A stretch of 7,493 bases of DNA from Candidatus Gerdarchaeota archaeon (lineage in GTDB: Archaea > Asgardarchaeota > Heimdallarchaeia > JABLTI01). The stretch lies in assembly GCA_016839405.1 (NCBI GenBank), contig JAEOUJ010000209.1, positions 1 through 7,493 of the forward strand, in the 5' to 3' direction. The translations under genes and the position numbers were made by a program. Position 1 is the stretch's first letter; the number at the start of each line of letters is the position of its first letter. Under the pieces are notes generated by a model. That model ran no database searches, was not told the origin of the DNA, and saw nothing but the letters and a program-made list of their open reading frames with translations. Below are positions 1 through 5,068 of the stretch, in pieces.

Positions 1-533
1 CTTCTAAAATTGATGTTGTTGCTCGAGTAATTCTTTCAATATTTCCTAAATATACACAATCAATTGAACCTTCATTAGATGTTTTATTCACTCATGATGA
101 ACCACATTTATTACAAATTAATGGATTAAGAAATTCTATTAATCAACATGATGAAATAAGTATAGCTGCAGAAATACGTGAATTGATAAAGAATAATATT
201 CCTACAATAAACAAAGTAAATTCTACCGACCTACAAGCACAATGGTTGTCTATAGATAATTTGGAATCTTATTTAGAAACTGCTAAAACAAATTTTGAGT
301 GTATTTATTATTTACATGAAACTGGTTATTCAATAAATGAAATTTTAACACAAATTCTTGAATGTGATAGAGTTATGTTCATTCTTGGGGGTAGGCATGA
401 TATCTCTAAGGAAAATGAAAAAATTCTTTTAAATTTTGGTATAAAGAAAATTAATTTAGGTGAAAAATCTTATCTTGCTTCAAGCTGTATCACTAAAATT
501 ATTATTTCGTTAGAAAAAAAGTTGCCTTTATAA
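1..533 (+). CDS. trmY: tRNA (pseudouridine(54)-N1)-methyltransferase TrmY, 5'-truncated by the window edge
   Basis: TrmY is a SPOUT-fold enzyme that uses S-adenosylmethionine to convert pseudouridine 54 in the T-loop of archaeal tRNA to N1-methylpseudouridine. The frame is open from base 3 to the TAA at 531-533, giving 176 residues; TrmY proteins are about 190-200 residues, so roughly the first 20-25 are missing. The visible start matches the family's early KIDVVARVILSIF stretch, and residues 53-64 (SIAAEIRELIKN) match the helix before the linker. IYYLHETGYSI (101-111) matches the YYLHEDG motif. The trefoil-knot cofactor site is FILGG (126-130) and INLGEKSYLASSCI (150-163), with the family Cys at 162. 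The family's GDH reads GGRH here, and the His before the Cys is Ser. A TTG at 183 lies inside this frame and is not the start. The alternative, an Emg1/Nep1-like SPOUT enzyme, fits less well. Confidence 0.83.
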   Translation, partial: SKIDVVARVILSIFPKYTQSIEPSLDVLFTHDEPHLLQINGLRNSINQHDEISIAAEIRELIKNNIPTINKVNSTDLQAQWLSIDNLESYLETAKTNFECIYYLHETGYSINEILTQILECDRVMFILGGRHDISKENEKILLNFGIKKINLGEKSYLASSCITKIIISLEKKLPL

Positions 534-660
534 TGGTTTAAGCTATATATATTTAACAAAAAATCTTTATTTATCTAATCGGAATATTCAAATAATCCTT
601 AATAATTGCCAAATTTAAACAACATCACGTAATATTTACTCATTGCTAAATTAGTTATAG
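534..660. other. intergenic region between trmY and the UPF0147 gene
   Basis: This 127-bp stretch is very AT-rich and holds no tRNA-like fold or open small gene that I could find. A TATA-like run sits at 544-554 (tatatatattt), about 110 bases before the next start. A second AT box lies nearer, at 630-638. Confidence 0.5.
630..638 (+). promoter_or_regulatory. candidate TATA box for the UPF0147 gene, possibly leaderless
   Basis: The sequence taatattta is centred about 27 bases before the ATG at 661, the usual archaeal TATA-to-transcription-start distance. Transcription would begin at or next to the start codon. No Shine-Dalgarno sequence precedes 661, which agrees with a leaderless mRNA. The more distant box at 544-554 is an alternative. 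Confidence 0.35.
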
Positions 661-939
661 ATGGTGGTGGAAAAAGTGTCTGAAGATGAAGAGATGGCTT
701 TAAGAATTTTAAAAGATATAAGTGAAGATACAAGTGTTCCACGGAATATTCGTAGAAGTGCGAGTGATGCTTTAGAAACTCTAAATGATGTTGATCAAGA
801 ACCTTCACCCGCTATACGTGCCAATATGGCCACAAGTATATTAGAGGAAACAAGTTTGGATCCAAATTGTCCTGTTCATGCGAGAACTTTAATTTGGAAA
901 ACAATTTCAATTTTAGAAACAATTGAAGACAATGAATAA
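661..939 (+). CDS. UPF0147 family protein
   Basis: This 92-residue acidic, all-helical protein belongs to UPF0147, a small family conserved across archaea whose biochemical role is unknown to me. The signature is clear: ILKDISEDTSVPRNIRRSA (16-34), then SPAIRANMATSILEE (49-63), and a second half with DPNCPVHARTLIW (67-79). Length matches the family (about 85-95 residues). The two halves look like a degenerate duplication: IL, S, D, P and R recur at 16/60, 21/65, 23/67, 27/71 and 31/75, and both end in LETL or LETI. The ATG at 661 has no Shine-Dalgarno and may be leaderless. An internal ATG at 694 would give 81 residues and still keep the whole conserved region, so the first 11 residues are uncertain. 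The gene faces the 978-2351 gene. Confidence 0.88.
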   Translation: MVVEKVSEDEEMALRILKDISEDTSVPRNIRRSASDALETLNDVDQEPSPAIRANMATSILEETSLDPNCPVHARTLIWKTISILETIEDNE

Positions 940-940
940 T

Positions 941-951
941 TCCTCTTTTTT
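941..951 (+). terminator. T-tract terminator after the UPF0147 gene
   Basis: The sequence tcctcttttt with one further T gives a pyrimidine run ending in six T, directly after the TAA at 937-939. Archaeal RNA polymerase stops at such tracts without a hairpin. It lies in the 38-bp gap between two convergent genes, where termination is needed. Confidence 0.4.
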
Positions 952-977
952 AACATTTTATAATAATTCATTTCTAT

Positions 978-2351
978 TTAGACAGAAATTTGAGTTTTCG
1001 ATAATTTCAGGAGTTTATTTTCAAAATTTTTTTCTCCAATAGCAAGTATTTGAAGTTGACCATAACCTAATTGATCAATATAGCTTTTAACTATCCGAGC
1101 ATTAAAATTATAATCGATTATAATCATTCCAATTAGCTTTTTATCTGACAGATGTATTTGCGATGCTGCAAGAAGAGCTTTTAATGATTTCTTATTATTA
1201 TAAGCTATAGAAAAATTATTGCCAAGTGTATCTTCAATTAAAAAATTACTAACCCAAATTAATCCTACAATAGAGTTATTTATATAAAAATCAAAACGCC
1301 AATTTTTTCTTTCTAAACCTAATTCAGAATAATTTACAAATGCTATCGATTTCTGATTAAATTTAAGGTTATTTTGTTTGCAGAATTTTGCTAAATAATT
1401 ACATATTATTTTTTTATCTTCACTTTCATATATTGAATAAACAATGAAAGGATCTGAAGGAAATGGAATAATTATCTTAAAAATAATCCCATTTTCTATT
1501 AGATATAAAATATCATTTTCCCGAAATCTTGTTTCATCTAGAGCGATTTTATATAAGCCAACTCTTTCTCTATCCAAGCTGTTTTTATAAATCCAATTAT
1601 TAATAGCTAATTCATTATAGAACTCTTTATGTTCATTTTTAATCACAGAATAATTCCCTAAATTCTTCTTTTGTTTTATTTTTGATTTAGAAATAACTGC
1701 TCTCGAAGAATTTTGTAAATCAAATTTTCTTAAAGAATTCTTTATTTTTTTAGATTCTTTTTCTATTTTTATCTTTGAATCATTCTCTGTTATATCAACT
1801 GATTCCCCAGCTTTTTTTTTATTGTTAGCCTTTTTCACATGATCTATTGCTTCTTTCCATAATTGATCAAATTCTTCCTCAGCTTTAATCAGAATTGAAT
1901 TTTCTTCATTTGTTTCAATTATTTGGTTATCATATTGTGGTATTTCAATTTCGGAGCTTAAATTAGAATATTCAGTTATTTCCTCCAAGCTTGAGGATTC
2001 AACATCTATTATGTCATTAAACTGTTCAATTGGTTCTTCTTGTATTAATTCTTCATCAAATAAAATATCAATAGATTGCTCATTATCAGAATTGCTTTCT
2101 AAAGAAGTTCTATTTTTGCTCTTGTACCAATAATAAACTATTAAACAAACTTCAAAACCAAATAATCCAAGAATGAGTAACCAACTTTTTGAAAATATAT
2201 ATGCAGGGATTGATAACAAAAAAATCGTATAATTTTCTAATAAAGTTGCAGAAATTAATAGAAAAACATATGTAACCAATAGAATGCTATTAAATACTAT
2301 TGTACCGATTAAGATTTTTCTTAGTATACTTTGACTAAGTTTGATCTTCAT
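978..2351 (-). CDS. uncharacterised membrane-anchored protein with charged linker and C-terminal alpha/beta domain
   Basis: I do not recognise this family. With the ATG at 2351 the protein has 457 residues. Residues 12-37 and about 57-75 are strongly hydrophobic; the stretch between (41-54) may be a third membrane segment, so there are two or three. Residues 85-168 are acidic and low-complexity (many E, D, S, N) and look disordered. Residues 171-230 are Lys-rich, with a run such as KKANNKKKAGE. Residues about 240-450 form a folded-looking mixed alpha/beta domain, including NWRFDFYI (350-357), a helix KSLKALLAASQIHLS, the strand LIGMIIIDYNF and QLQILAIGE. The architecture suggests a membrane anchor with a cytosolic domain on a long flexible tether. 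The strand-helix-strand order faintly recalls a nuclease fold, but no catalytic D/E-x-K is visible. I preferred the ATG at 2351 over the TTG at 2372 because AAGGATC lies about 11 bases before it. Confidence 0.75.
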   Translation of the reverse strand: MKIKLSQSILRKILIGTIVFNSILLVTYVFLLISATLLENYTIFLLSIPAYIFSKSWLLILGLFGFEVCLIVYYWYKSKNRTSLESNSDNEQSIDILFDEELIQEEPIEQFNDIIDVESSSLEEITEYSNLSSEIEIPQYDNQIIETNEENSILIKAEEEFDQLWKEAIDHVKKANNKKKAGESVDITENDSKIKIEKESKKIKNSLRKFDLQNSSRAVISKSKIKQKKNLGNYSVIKNEHKEFYNELAINNWIYKNSLDRERVGLYKIALDETRFRENDILYLIENGIIFKIIIPFPSDPFIVYSIYESEDKKIICNYLAKFCKQNNLKFNQKSIAFVNYSELGLERKNWRFDFYINNSIVGLIWVSNFLIEDTLGNNFSIAYNNKKSLKALLAASQIHLSDKKLIGMIIIDYNFNARIVKSYIDQLGYGQLQILAIGEKNFENKLLKLSKTQISV

Positions 2352-2398
2352 AAAGACCCGATCCTTAAGCAATTTATTATAGTTATGTTTTGATTTAG

Positions 2399-2408
2399 CT
2401 TTAAAAAC
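2399..2408 (-). promoter_or_regulatory. candidate TATA box for the 978-2351 gene
   Basis: On the minus strand this reads gtttttaaag, a TATA-like sequence. A start point about 25 bases downstream would give a leader of roughly 25 bases containing the AAGGA Shine-Dalgarno-like site. Another AT box (minus ataataaa, 2373-2380) would instead give a leaderless message from 2351. The gene could also be read through from the upstream 80-residue gene, which ends 99 bases away. Confidence 0.28.
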
Positions 2409-2450
2409 TCAAACAATGTTAATTTCTTAGACAGAGTATTATGACAATAT

Positions 2451-2693
2451 CTATTCTGATTCATCCCAAGTACAAATAATCGTTGTTAAAGTAAGTCCGA
2501 GATCATGTTTTCTAAGATATTCTTTTTTATGAATGCACTTTGAACATTTACTATAGGTTATACAGTGTTTTGTTCTAGGACAAATAATTTCATTGAATTT
2601 TAATTGAATATTAACATGTGTATTTGTTATCGATTGACTGTTATTTACTTCACTAGAATTGTTTGATGATTTTGTTATCAAATCTTTAAACAT
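2451..2693 (-). CDS. small Cys-rich protein, possible zinc-binding
   Basis: This 80-residue protein has an S/N/T-rich N-terminal third (residues 8-24) and a compact Cys/His-rich C-terminal half. Cysteines are at 38, 44, 50, 53 and 74 and histidines at 43, 55 and 63, giving C-x5-C-x5-C-x2-C with a later Cys in IICTWDE. That pattern suggests a metal site or disulphides, but I recognise no named zinc-ribbon family. There is no signal peptide or membrane segment. The start at 2693 is chosen because AAGAGG lies 7 bases upstream. A further ATG at 2756 would overlap the likely TATA box and lacks such a site. The stop is TAG. The gene precedes the 457-residue membrane protein on the same strand with a 99-bp gap, so a shared transcript is possible. 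Confidence 0.62.
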   Translation of the reverse strand: MFKDLITKSSNNSSEVNNSQSITNTHVNIQLKFNEIICPRTKHCITYSKCSKCIHKKEYLRKHDLGLTLTTIICTWDESE

Positions 2694-2700
2694 TAGAAAA

Positions 2701-2706
2701 CCTCTT
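2701..2706 (-). promoter_or_regulatory. Shine-Dalgarno site that fixes the start of the 80-residue gene
   Basis: The minus strand reads AAGAGG followed by 7 bases and then the ATG at 2693-2691. It is the best Shine-Dalgarno match near this gene and argues against the upstream ATG at 2756. Confidence 0.6.
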
Positions 2707-2744
2707 TTTATTTCATAATATTTTTCTAGATTCAAATTGAGATG

Positions 2745-2753
2745 TATTATAAG
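2745..2753 (-). promoter_or_regulatory. candidate TATA box for the 80-residue gene
   Basis: The minus strand reads cttataata. A start point about 25 bases downstream, near 2723, gives a leader of about 30 bases that contains the AAGAGG site. The upstream ATG at 2756 would lie before this start point. Confidence 0.4.
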
Positions 2754-2825
2754 CATAAGAAAATCAAAACTTCCCTTTTTAAAGACATCAATTTCTATAA
2801 AAATTCATTAAATAATAAATCAATG

Positions 2826-2870
2826 CTTGATGTAAAATCATCAAGAAAATGTTTTTTTAATGTCATTTTC
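2826..2870. repeat. two abutting inverted repeats in the divergent promoter region
   Basis: The first dyad is cttgatg (2826-2832) with catcaag (2839-2845), a perfect 7-bp match around a 6-base spacer. The second is gaaaatg (2845-2851) with cattttc (2864-2870), also a perfect 7 bp around a 12-base spacer. They share the G at 2845. A T7 run (2852-2858) lies in the second loop. The pair sits just upstream of the TATA-like box at 2884. It could be an operator for the 7TM gene, or a hairpin/T-tract barrier to transcription; AT-rich sequence makes chance dyads common. Confidence 0.3.
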
Positions 2871-2883
2871 ATCTGATTGGGTA

Positions 2884-2892
2884 TTTTATATA
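2884..2892 (+). promoter_or_regulatory. TATA box for the 7TM gene
   Basis: The sequence tttatatac is a good archaeal TATA match. Its centre lies about 39 bases before the ATG at 2927, placing transcription start near 2912-2916 with a short leader. The TTG at 2900 would lie upstream of that start point, so the box also supports the ATG. Confidence 0.45.
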
Positions 2893-2926
2893 CTCTATTT
2901 TGAAATCATTTTCTGAGTGGGTTAAA

Positions 2927-3676
2927 ATGATTACTACATTTAATCTCTTTACTTCAATTGCATGGAGTATCGCAGGACTAATCTCTATAATCAATAGCAT
3001 TCTATTTCTTCTTAAGAATCCTAAAAAACGGTTAAATCAATTATTCTCAATTGGTTTTAGTTGTTGGTCACTTTTATTGTTCTTTAATGGAATTACGTTT
3101 GCAATTGCTTATAAATCACTTACATTAGCTAATCTTTTCAGAGATCTAAGTGTTATTATTGGTGTTTTAGGAGTATTTGTTCTATGTTTAGCTACAATTG
3201 GTATTTACTTTGGCGCTGAAGTTTTGCGATGGTTCCATTATTTGATAGCTTTCATTATCTATATTCCAATAATAATAGTAGGAATGCTTAATGATTGGGT
3301 CATGGTTGATGGATTAGGTGGTTATAAAACTACTGATAATTGGATCGGAAAAAGTATGTTGCAAATAGTGCCAACTATTTTAATCATAATTGGTATTGTT
3401 TTATTAATTCTAACATATTTCAAGGTAGAAAATAAATTAGCCAAGAAACGCATTGGTTATTTCATAATTGGTCTATCATCTATAATACTTGGCATGTTTA
3501 TGTTTGTTATAGATACAATGATAGAAATTTCACCATACCTCTTTCCTTCATTAGCAATTGTTACTTGGGTTACAGGTCCAATTATAACACTTGCTGGATT
3601 TTATGTCAAGCTTGAAACTAAGCCTAAAACATTTCCTGAACATGGAATCGGCTCAATTGAAACAAAGACCCTTTGA
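2927..3676 (+). CDS. seven-transmembrane protein resembling the sensor domain of 7TM histidine kinases
   Basis: The 249-residue product is almost entirely membrane-embedded, with seven hydrophobic helices at about 8-29, 39-62, 73-96, 102-121, 145-165, 175-198 and 205-228. Positive charges follow helix 1 (KNPKKR), helix 5 (KVENKLAKKR) and helix 7 (KLETKPK), giving N-terminus out and C-terminus in. This topology, the loop after helix 1 and the following LFSIGFSCWSLL resemble the N-terminal sensor of 7TM histidine kinases (HisKA_7TM type). Here the protein stops 21 residues after helix 7 with no kinase, PAS or HAMP part. The longest outside loop (122-143, Gly/Asp/Trp-rich) could bind a ligand. 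The ATG at 2927 is preferred over TTG 2900 because of the TATA position. Function is unknown; a stand-alone receptor or a structural membrane protein are both possible. Confidence 0.75.
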   Translation: MITTFNLFTSIAWSIAGLISIINSILFLLKNPKKRLNQLFSIGFSCWSLLLFFNGITFAIAYKSLTLANLFRDLSVIIGVLGVFVLCLATIGIYFGAEVLRWFHYLIAFIIYIPIIIVGMLNDWVMVDGLGGYKTTDNWIGKSMLQIVPTILIIIGIVLLILTYFKVENKLAKKRIGYFIIGLSSIILGMFMFVIDTMIEISPYLFPSLAIVTWVTGPIITLAGFYVKLETKPKTFPEHGIGSIETKTL

Positions 3677-3709
3677 TCCAAAGCAAAAAACTCGAAAGAC
3701 CCTCTTAGA

Positions 3710-3753
3710 AATAGGTGGTGCTTTTAGTACCACCTATTCTAGCTATTTTTTTT
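3710..3753 (+). terminator. hairpin plus T8 terminator after the 7TM gene
   Basis: The arm aataggtggtgct (3710-3722) pairs with agtaccacctatt (3726-3738): 13 pairs including one G-U, with a TTT loop. A run of eight T follows at 3746-3753. It looks like a bacterial intrinsic terminator, although archaea need only the T-tract. It lies 34 bases after the 7TM stop and separates that gene from the yhbY-prs group. Confidence 0.75.
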
Positions 3754-3773
3754 AACTCATAATTAGAAGCAAG

Positions 3774-3780
3774 TTTATTA
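3774..3780 (+). promoter_or_regulatory. candidate TATA box for the yhbY-like gene
   Basis: The sequence tttatta lies about 47 bases before the ATG at 3824, so transcription could begin near 3802 with a leader of about 20 bases that contains the GGTGA site. It follows the strong terminator, where a new promoter is expected. Confidence 0.35.
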
Positions 3781-3813
3781 TTAGGTGTTAATTTGAATTA
3801 GAACAAAAACTAT

Positions 3814-3818
3814 GGTGA
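3814..3818 (+). promoter_or_regulatory. Shine-Dalgarno GGTGA for the yhbY-like gene
   Basis: GGTGA, complementary to the UCACC of the archaeal 16S 3' end, ends 5 bases before the ATG at 3824. An ATG at 3811 overlaps it but runs into TAA after two further codons, so 3824 is the start. Confidence 0.6.
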
Positions 3819-3823
3819 AATAA

Positions 3824-4102
3824 ATGACTTCTCAAATAAAAAGGAAATTAAAAAATCGCATTCCCATAGTTCTCAATGAAAAGGCTAAAGTTCATATTGG
3901 TAAGAATGGTTTAACACCTGCTATATATACTGAAATTAGTAATCAATTGGCAAATCATGAATTAATCAAAGTGAGATTCTTAAATAATTATCTGACTGAA
4001 AATTTACAAAACGATATTAATTCAATTACCATAAAAACTAATTCACAAGTAGTTGATAAAAGAGGTAAAACTATTCTCTTATACAAACCTAGAAAAGAAT
4101 AA
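3824..4102 (+). CDS. YhbY/CRM-domain RNA-binding protein
   Basis: This 92-residue protein is essentially one CRM (YhbY) domain, an RNA-binding fold related to translation initiation factor IF3-C. In bacteria the single-domain member associates with pre-50S ribosomal particles; in plants CRM domains act in group II intron splicing. The archaeal role is not established, though ribosome assembly is likely. Visible signature: AKVHIGKNGLT (21-31) with the GxxG loop G26-K-N-G29, NHELIKVRFL (44-53), and the closing strand GKTILLYKPRK (81-91). The length is normal for archaeal single-domain members. It has a strong GGTGA Shine-Dalgarno. The prs gene follows after 62 bp with its own TATA-like box, so the two may be partly independent. 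Confidence 0.88.
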   Translation: MTSQIKRKLKNRIPIVLNEKAKVHIGKNGLTPAIYTEISNQLANHELIKVRFLNNYLTENLQNDINSITIKTNSQVVDKRGKTILLYKPRKE

Positions 4103-4113
4103 AGAATAATTAT

Positions 4114-4121
4114 TTTATATT
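4114..4121 (+). promoter_or_regulatory. candidate TATA box for prs
   Basis: The sequence tttatatt in the yhbY-prs gap lies about 47 bases before the ATG at 4165. Transcription would start near 4143, giving a leader of about 22 bases that contains the AAAGGAAG Shine-Dalgarno-like site at 4151-4158. Confidence 0.42.
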
Positions 4122-4164
4122 ATTAATTTCTGGTTTGTACATACATAACTAAAGGAAGATTGTT

Positions 4165-5043
4165 ATGACTACAGTTATTTCAGGTCCTGGGCAGCCAATT
4201 ATTGGAAAACAATTAGCTAAACTAATGAATGCAAACCATATAGAAGTTAATCACAAATTTTTTCCCGATGGTGAAAGAGATTTAATTCTCTCAAGTGAAA
4301 AGTGTGATAAAGAAACATTTATCGTTCAATCGATTCAACACCCGCAAGACTCTAATCTCATTAGTTTGCTTCAATTAGCTTATACAGCAGATGAATTTGG
4401 TGCTAAAAATATAACTCTTATTACACCATACCTTGCTTATAGCGCTAAAGATCGTCGAATCTTAAAAGGAGAGGTTGTTAGTATCTTCAATATATTTAAA
4501 ATGATTGAAGCTACACCAGCAAAAAAACTATTAGTTATAGATATTCATAATCCCGATGTGCTTAAGGGAAAAGAATATTTCTATCATAATTTCTCTGCGA
4601 TGCCTGCTTTTGGTGAATATTTTCTAAAGAAAAATCTAAATAATCCACTAATACTTGCACCTGATTTAGGTGCTAAAGAACGGGTTTCAATTATTGGTAA
4701 AGTAATGAGAGCTGATACTGATTTTTTTGAAAAAAAACGTGATCCAGTAACAGGTGAAATCAAACTTATCCCCCATGAGCTTAATGTTAAAGAACGAGAT
4801 GTTATTATAGCTGATGAAGTAATTCGAACAGGAGGAACCATCGCAAAATCTGTTGTAGCATTAAAAGAAATGAATGCAAATCGTGTTTATGTAGCTAGCA
4901 CTCATTTAATGTTAGTTAATGAAGCTGATAAAAGAATCTTTGCTGCTGGTGCTGAAGAGATAATTGGTACCGATAGCTTACCTTCTGTCTATTCAAAAAT
5001 ACACGTTGCACCTTTGATTTTTAATCAAATAAAAAAAGAATAA
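4165..5043 (+). CDS. prs: ribose-phosphate pyrophosphokinase (PRPP synthetase)
   Basis: The enzyme transfers the pyrophosphoryl group of ATP to ribose 5-phosphate, making PRPP for purine, pyrimidine, histidine and tryptophan synthesis and for nucleobase salvage; it is cytosolic. The product has 292 residues, typical of the short archaeal type. Motifs in order are FPDGE (33-37, ATP site), PYLAYSAKDRR (88-98, ATP/flexible region), VIDIHNPDVL (124-133) with the conserved His128, LAPDLGAKER (164-173), EKKRDP (189-194, the Lys/Arg catalytic loop), the PRPP loop ADEVIRTGGT (216-225) and PSVYSKIHVAPL (273-284). Two deviations stand out: the usual Y-A-R-Q-D is Y-S-A-K-D, and the usual acidic pair with D/S before TGGT is D217-E218 with R221. 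The start has AAGGAAG 6 bases upstream. trmG10 follows after 25 bp, so prs, trmG10 and rnz are probably one transcript. Confidence 0.93.
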   Translation: MTTVISGPGQPIIGKQLAKLMNANHIEVNHKFFPDGERDLILSSEKCDKETFIVQSIQHPQDSNLISLLQLAYTADEFGAKNITLITPYLAYSAKDRRILKGEVVSIFNIFKMIEATPAKKLLVIDIHNPDVLKGKEYFYHNFSAMPAFGEYFLKKNLNNPLILAPDLGAKERVSIIGKVMRADTDFFEKKRDPVTGEIKLIPHELNVKERDVIIADEVIRTGGTIAKSVVALKEMNANRVYVASTHLMLVNEADKRIFAAGAEEIIGTDSLPSVYSKIHVAPLIFNQIKKE

Positions 5044-5068
5044 TTTCATAATTGGTGGACCTTGAAAA

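Noticed and set aside
183..533. A separate 116-residue gene starting at TTG 183
   Set aside because: The frame is open upstream to base 3, and the upstream residues match the N-terminal half of TrmY.
534..660. tRNA or small RNA gene in the trmY-UPF0147 gap
   Set aside because: No T-loop GTTCRA-type sequence or cloverleaf arms were found, and G+C is too low for an archaeal tRNA.
599..808. 69-residue minus-strand ORF
   Set aside because: It lies opposite the UPF0147 gene, whose family match is clear; its His/Leu-rich content is an antisense artefact.
978..1640. PD-(D/E)xK nuclease assignment for the C-terminal domain of the membrane protein
   Set aside because: RFDFYI could hold the first acid, but the next strand (GLIWVSNF) lacks the E-x-K pair, so the similarity is only in strand order.
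2352..2372. TTG start at 2372 for the membrane protein
   Set aside because: It adds seven residues with no Shine-Dalgarno support, while the ATG at 2351 has AAGGA upstream. It cannot be fully excluded.
2694..2756. ATG at 2756 as start of the Cys-rich protein
   Set aside because: It overlaps the likely TATA box and lacks a Shine-Dalgarno; the ATG at 2693 has AAGAGG 7 bases upstream.
2900..2926. TTG start at 2900 for the 7TM protein
   Set aside because: It lies about 12 bases after the TATA box, before the expected transcription start; ATG 2927 fits better.
4584..4841. 85-residue minus-strand ORF
   Set aside because: Entirely antisense to conserved prs motifs, with Ser/Ile-rich shadow composition.
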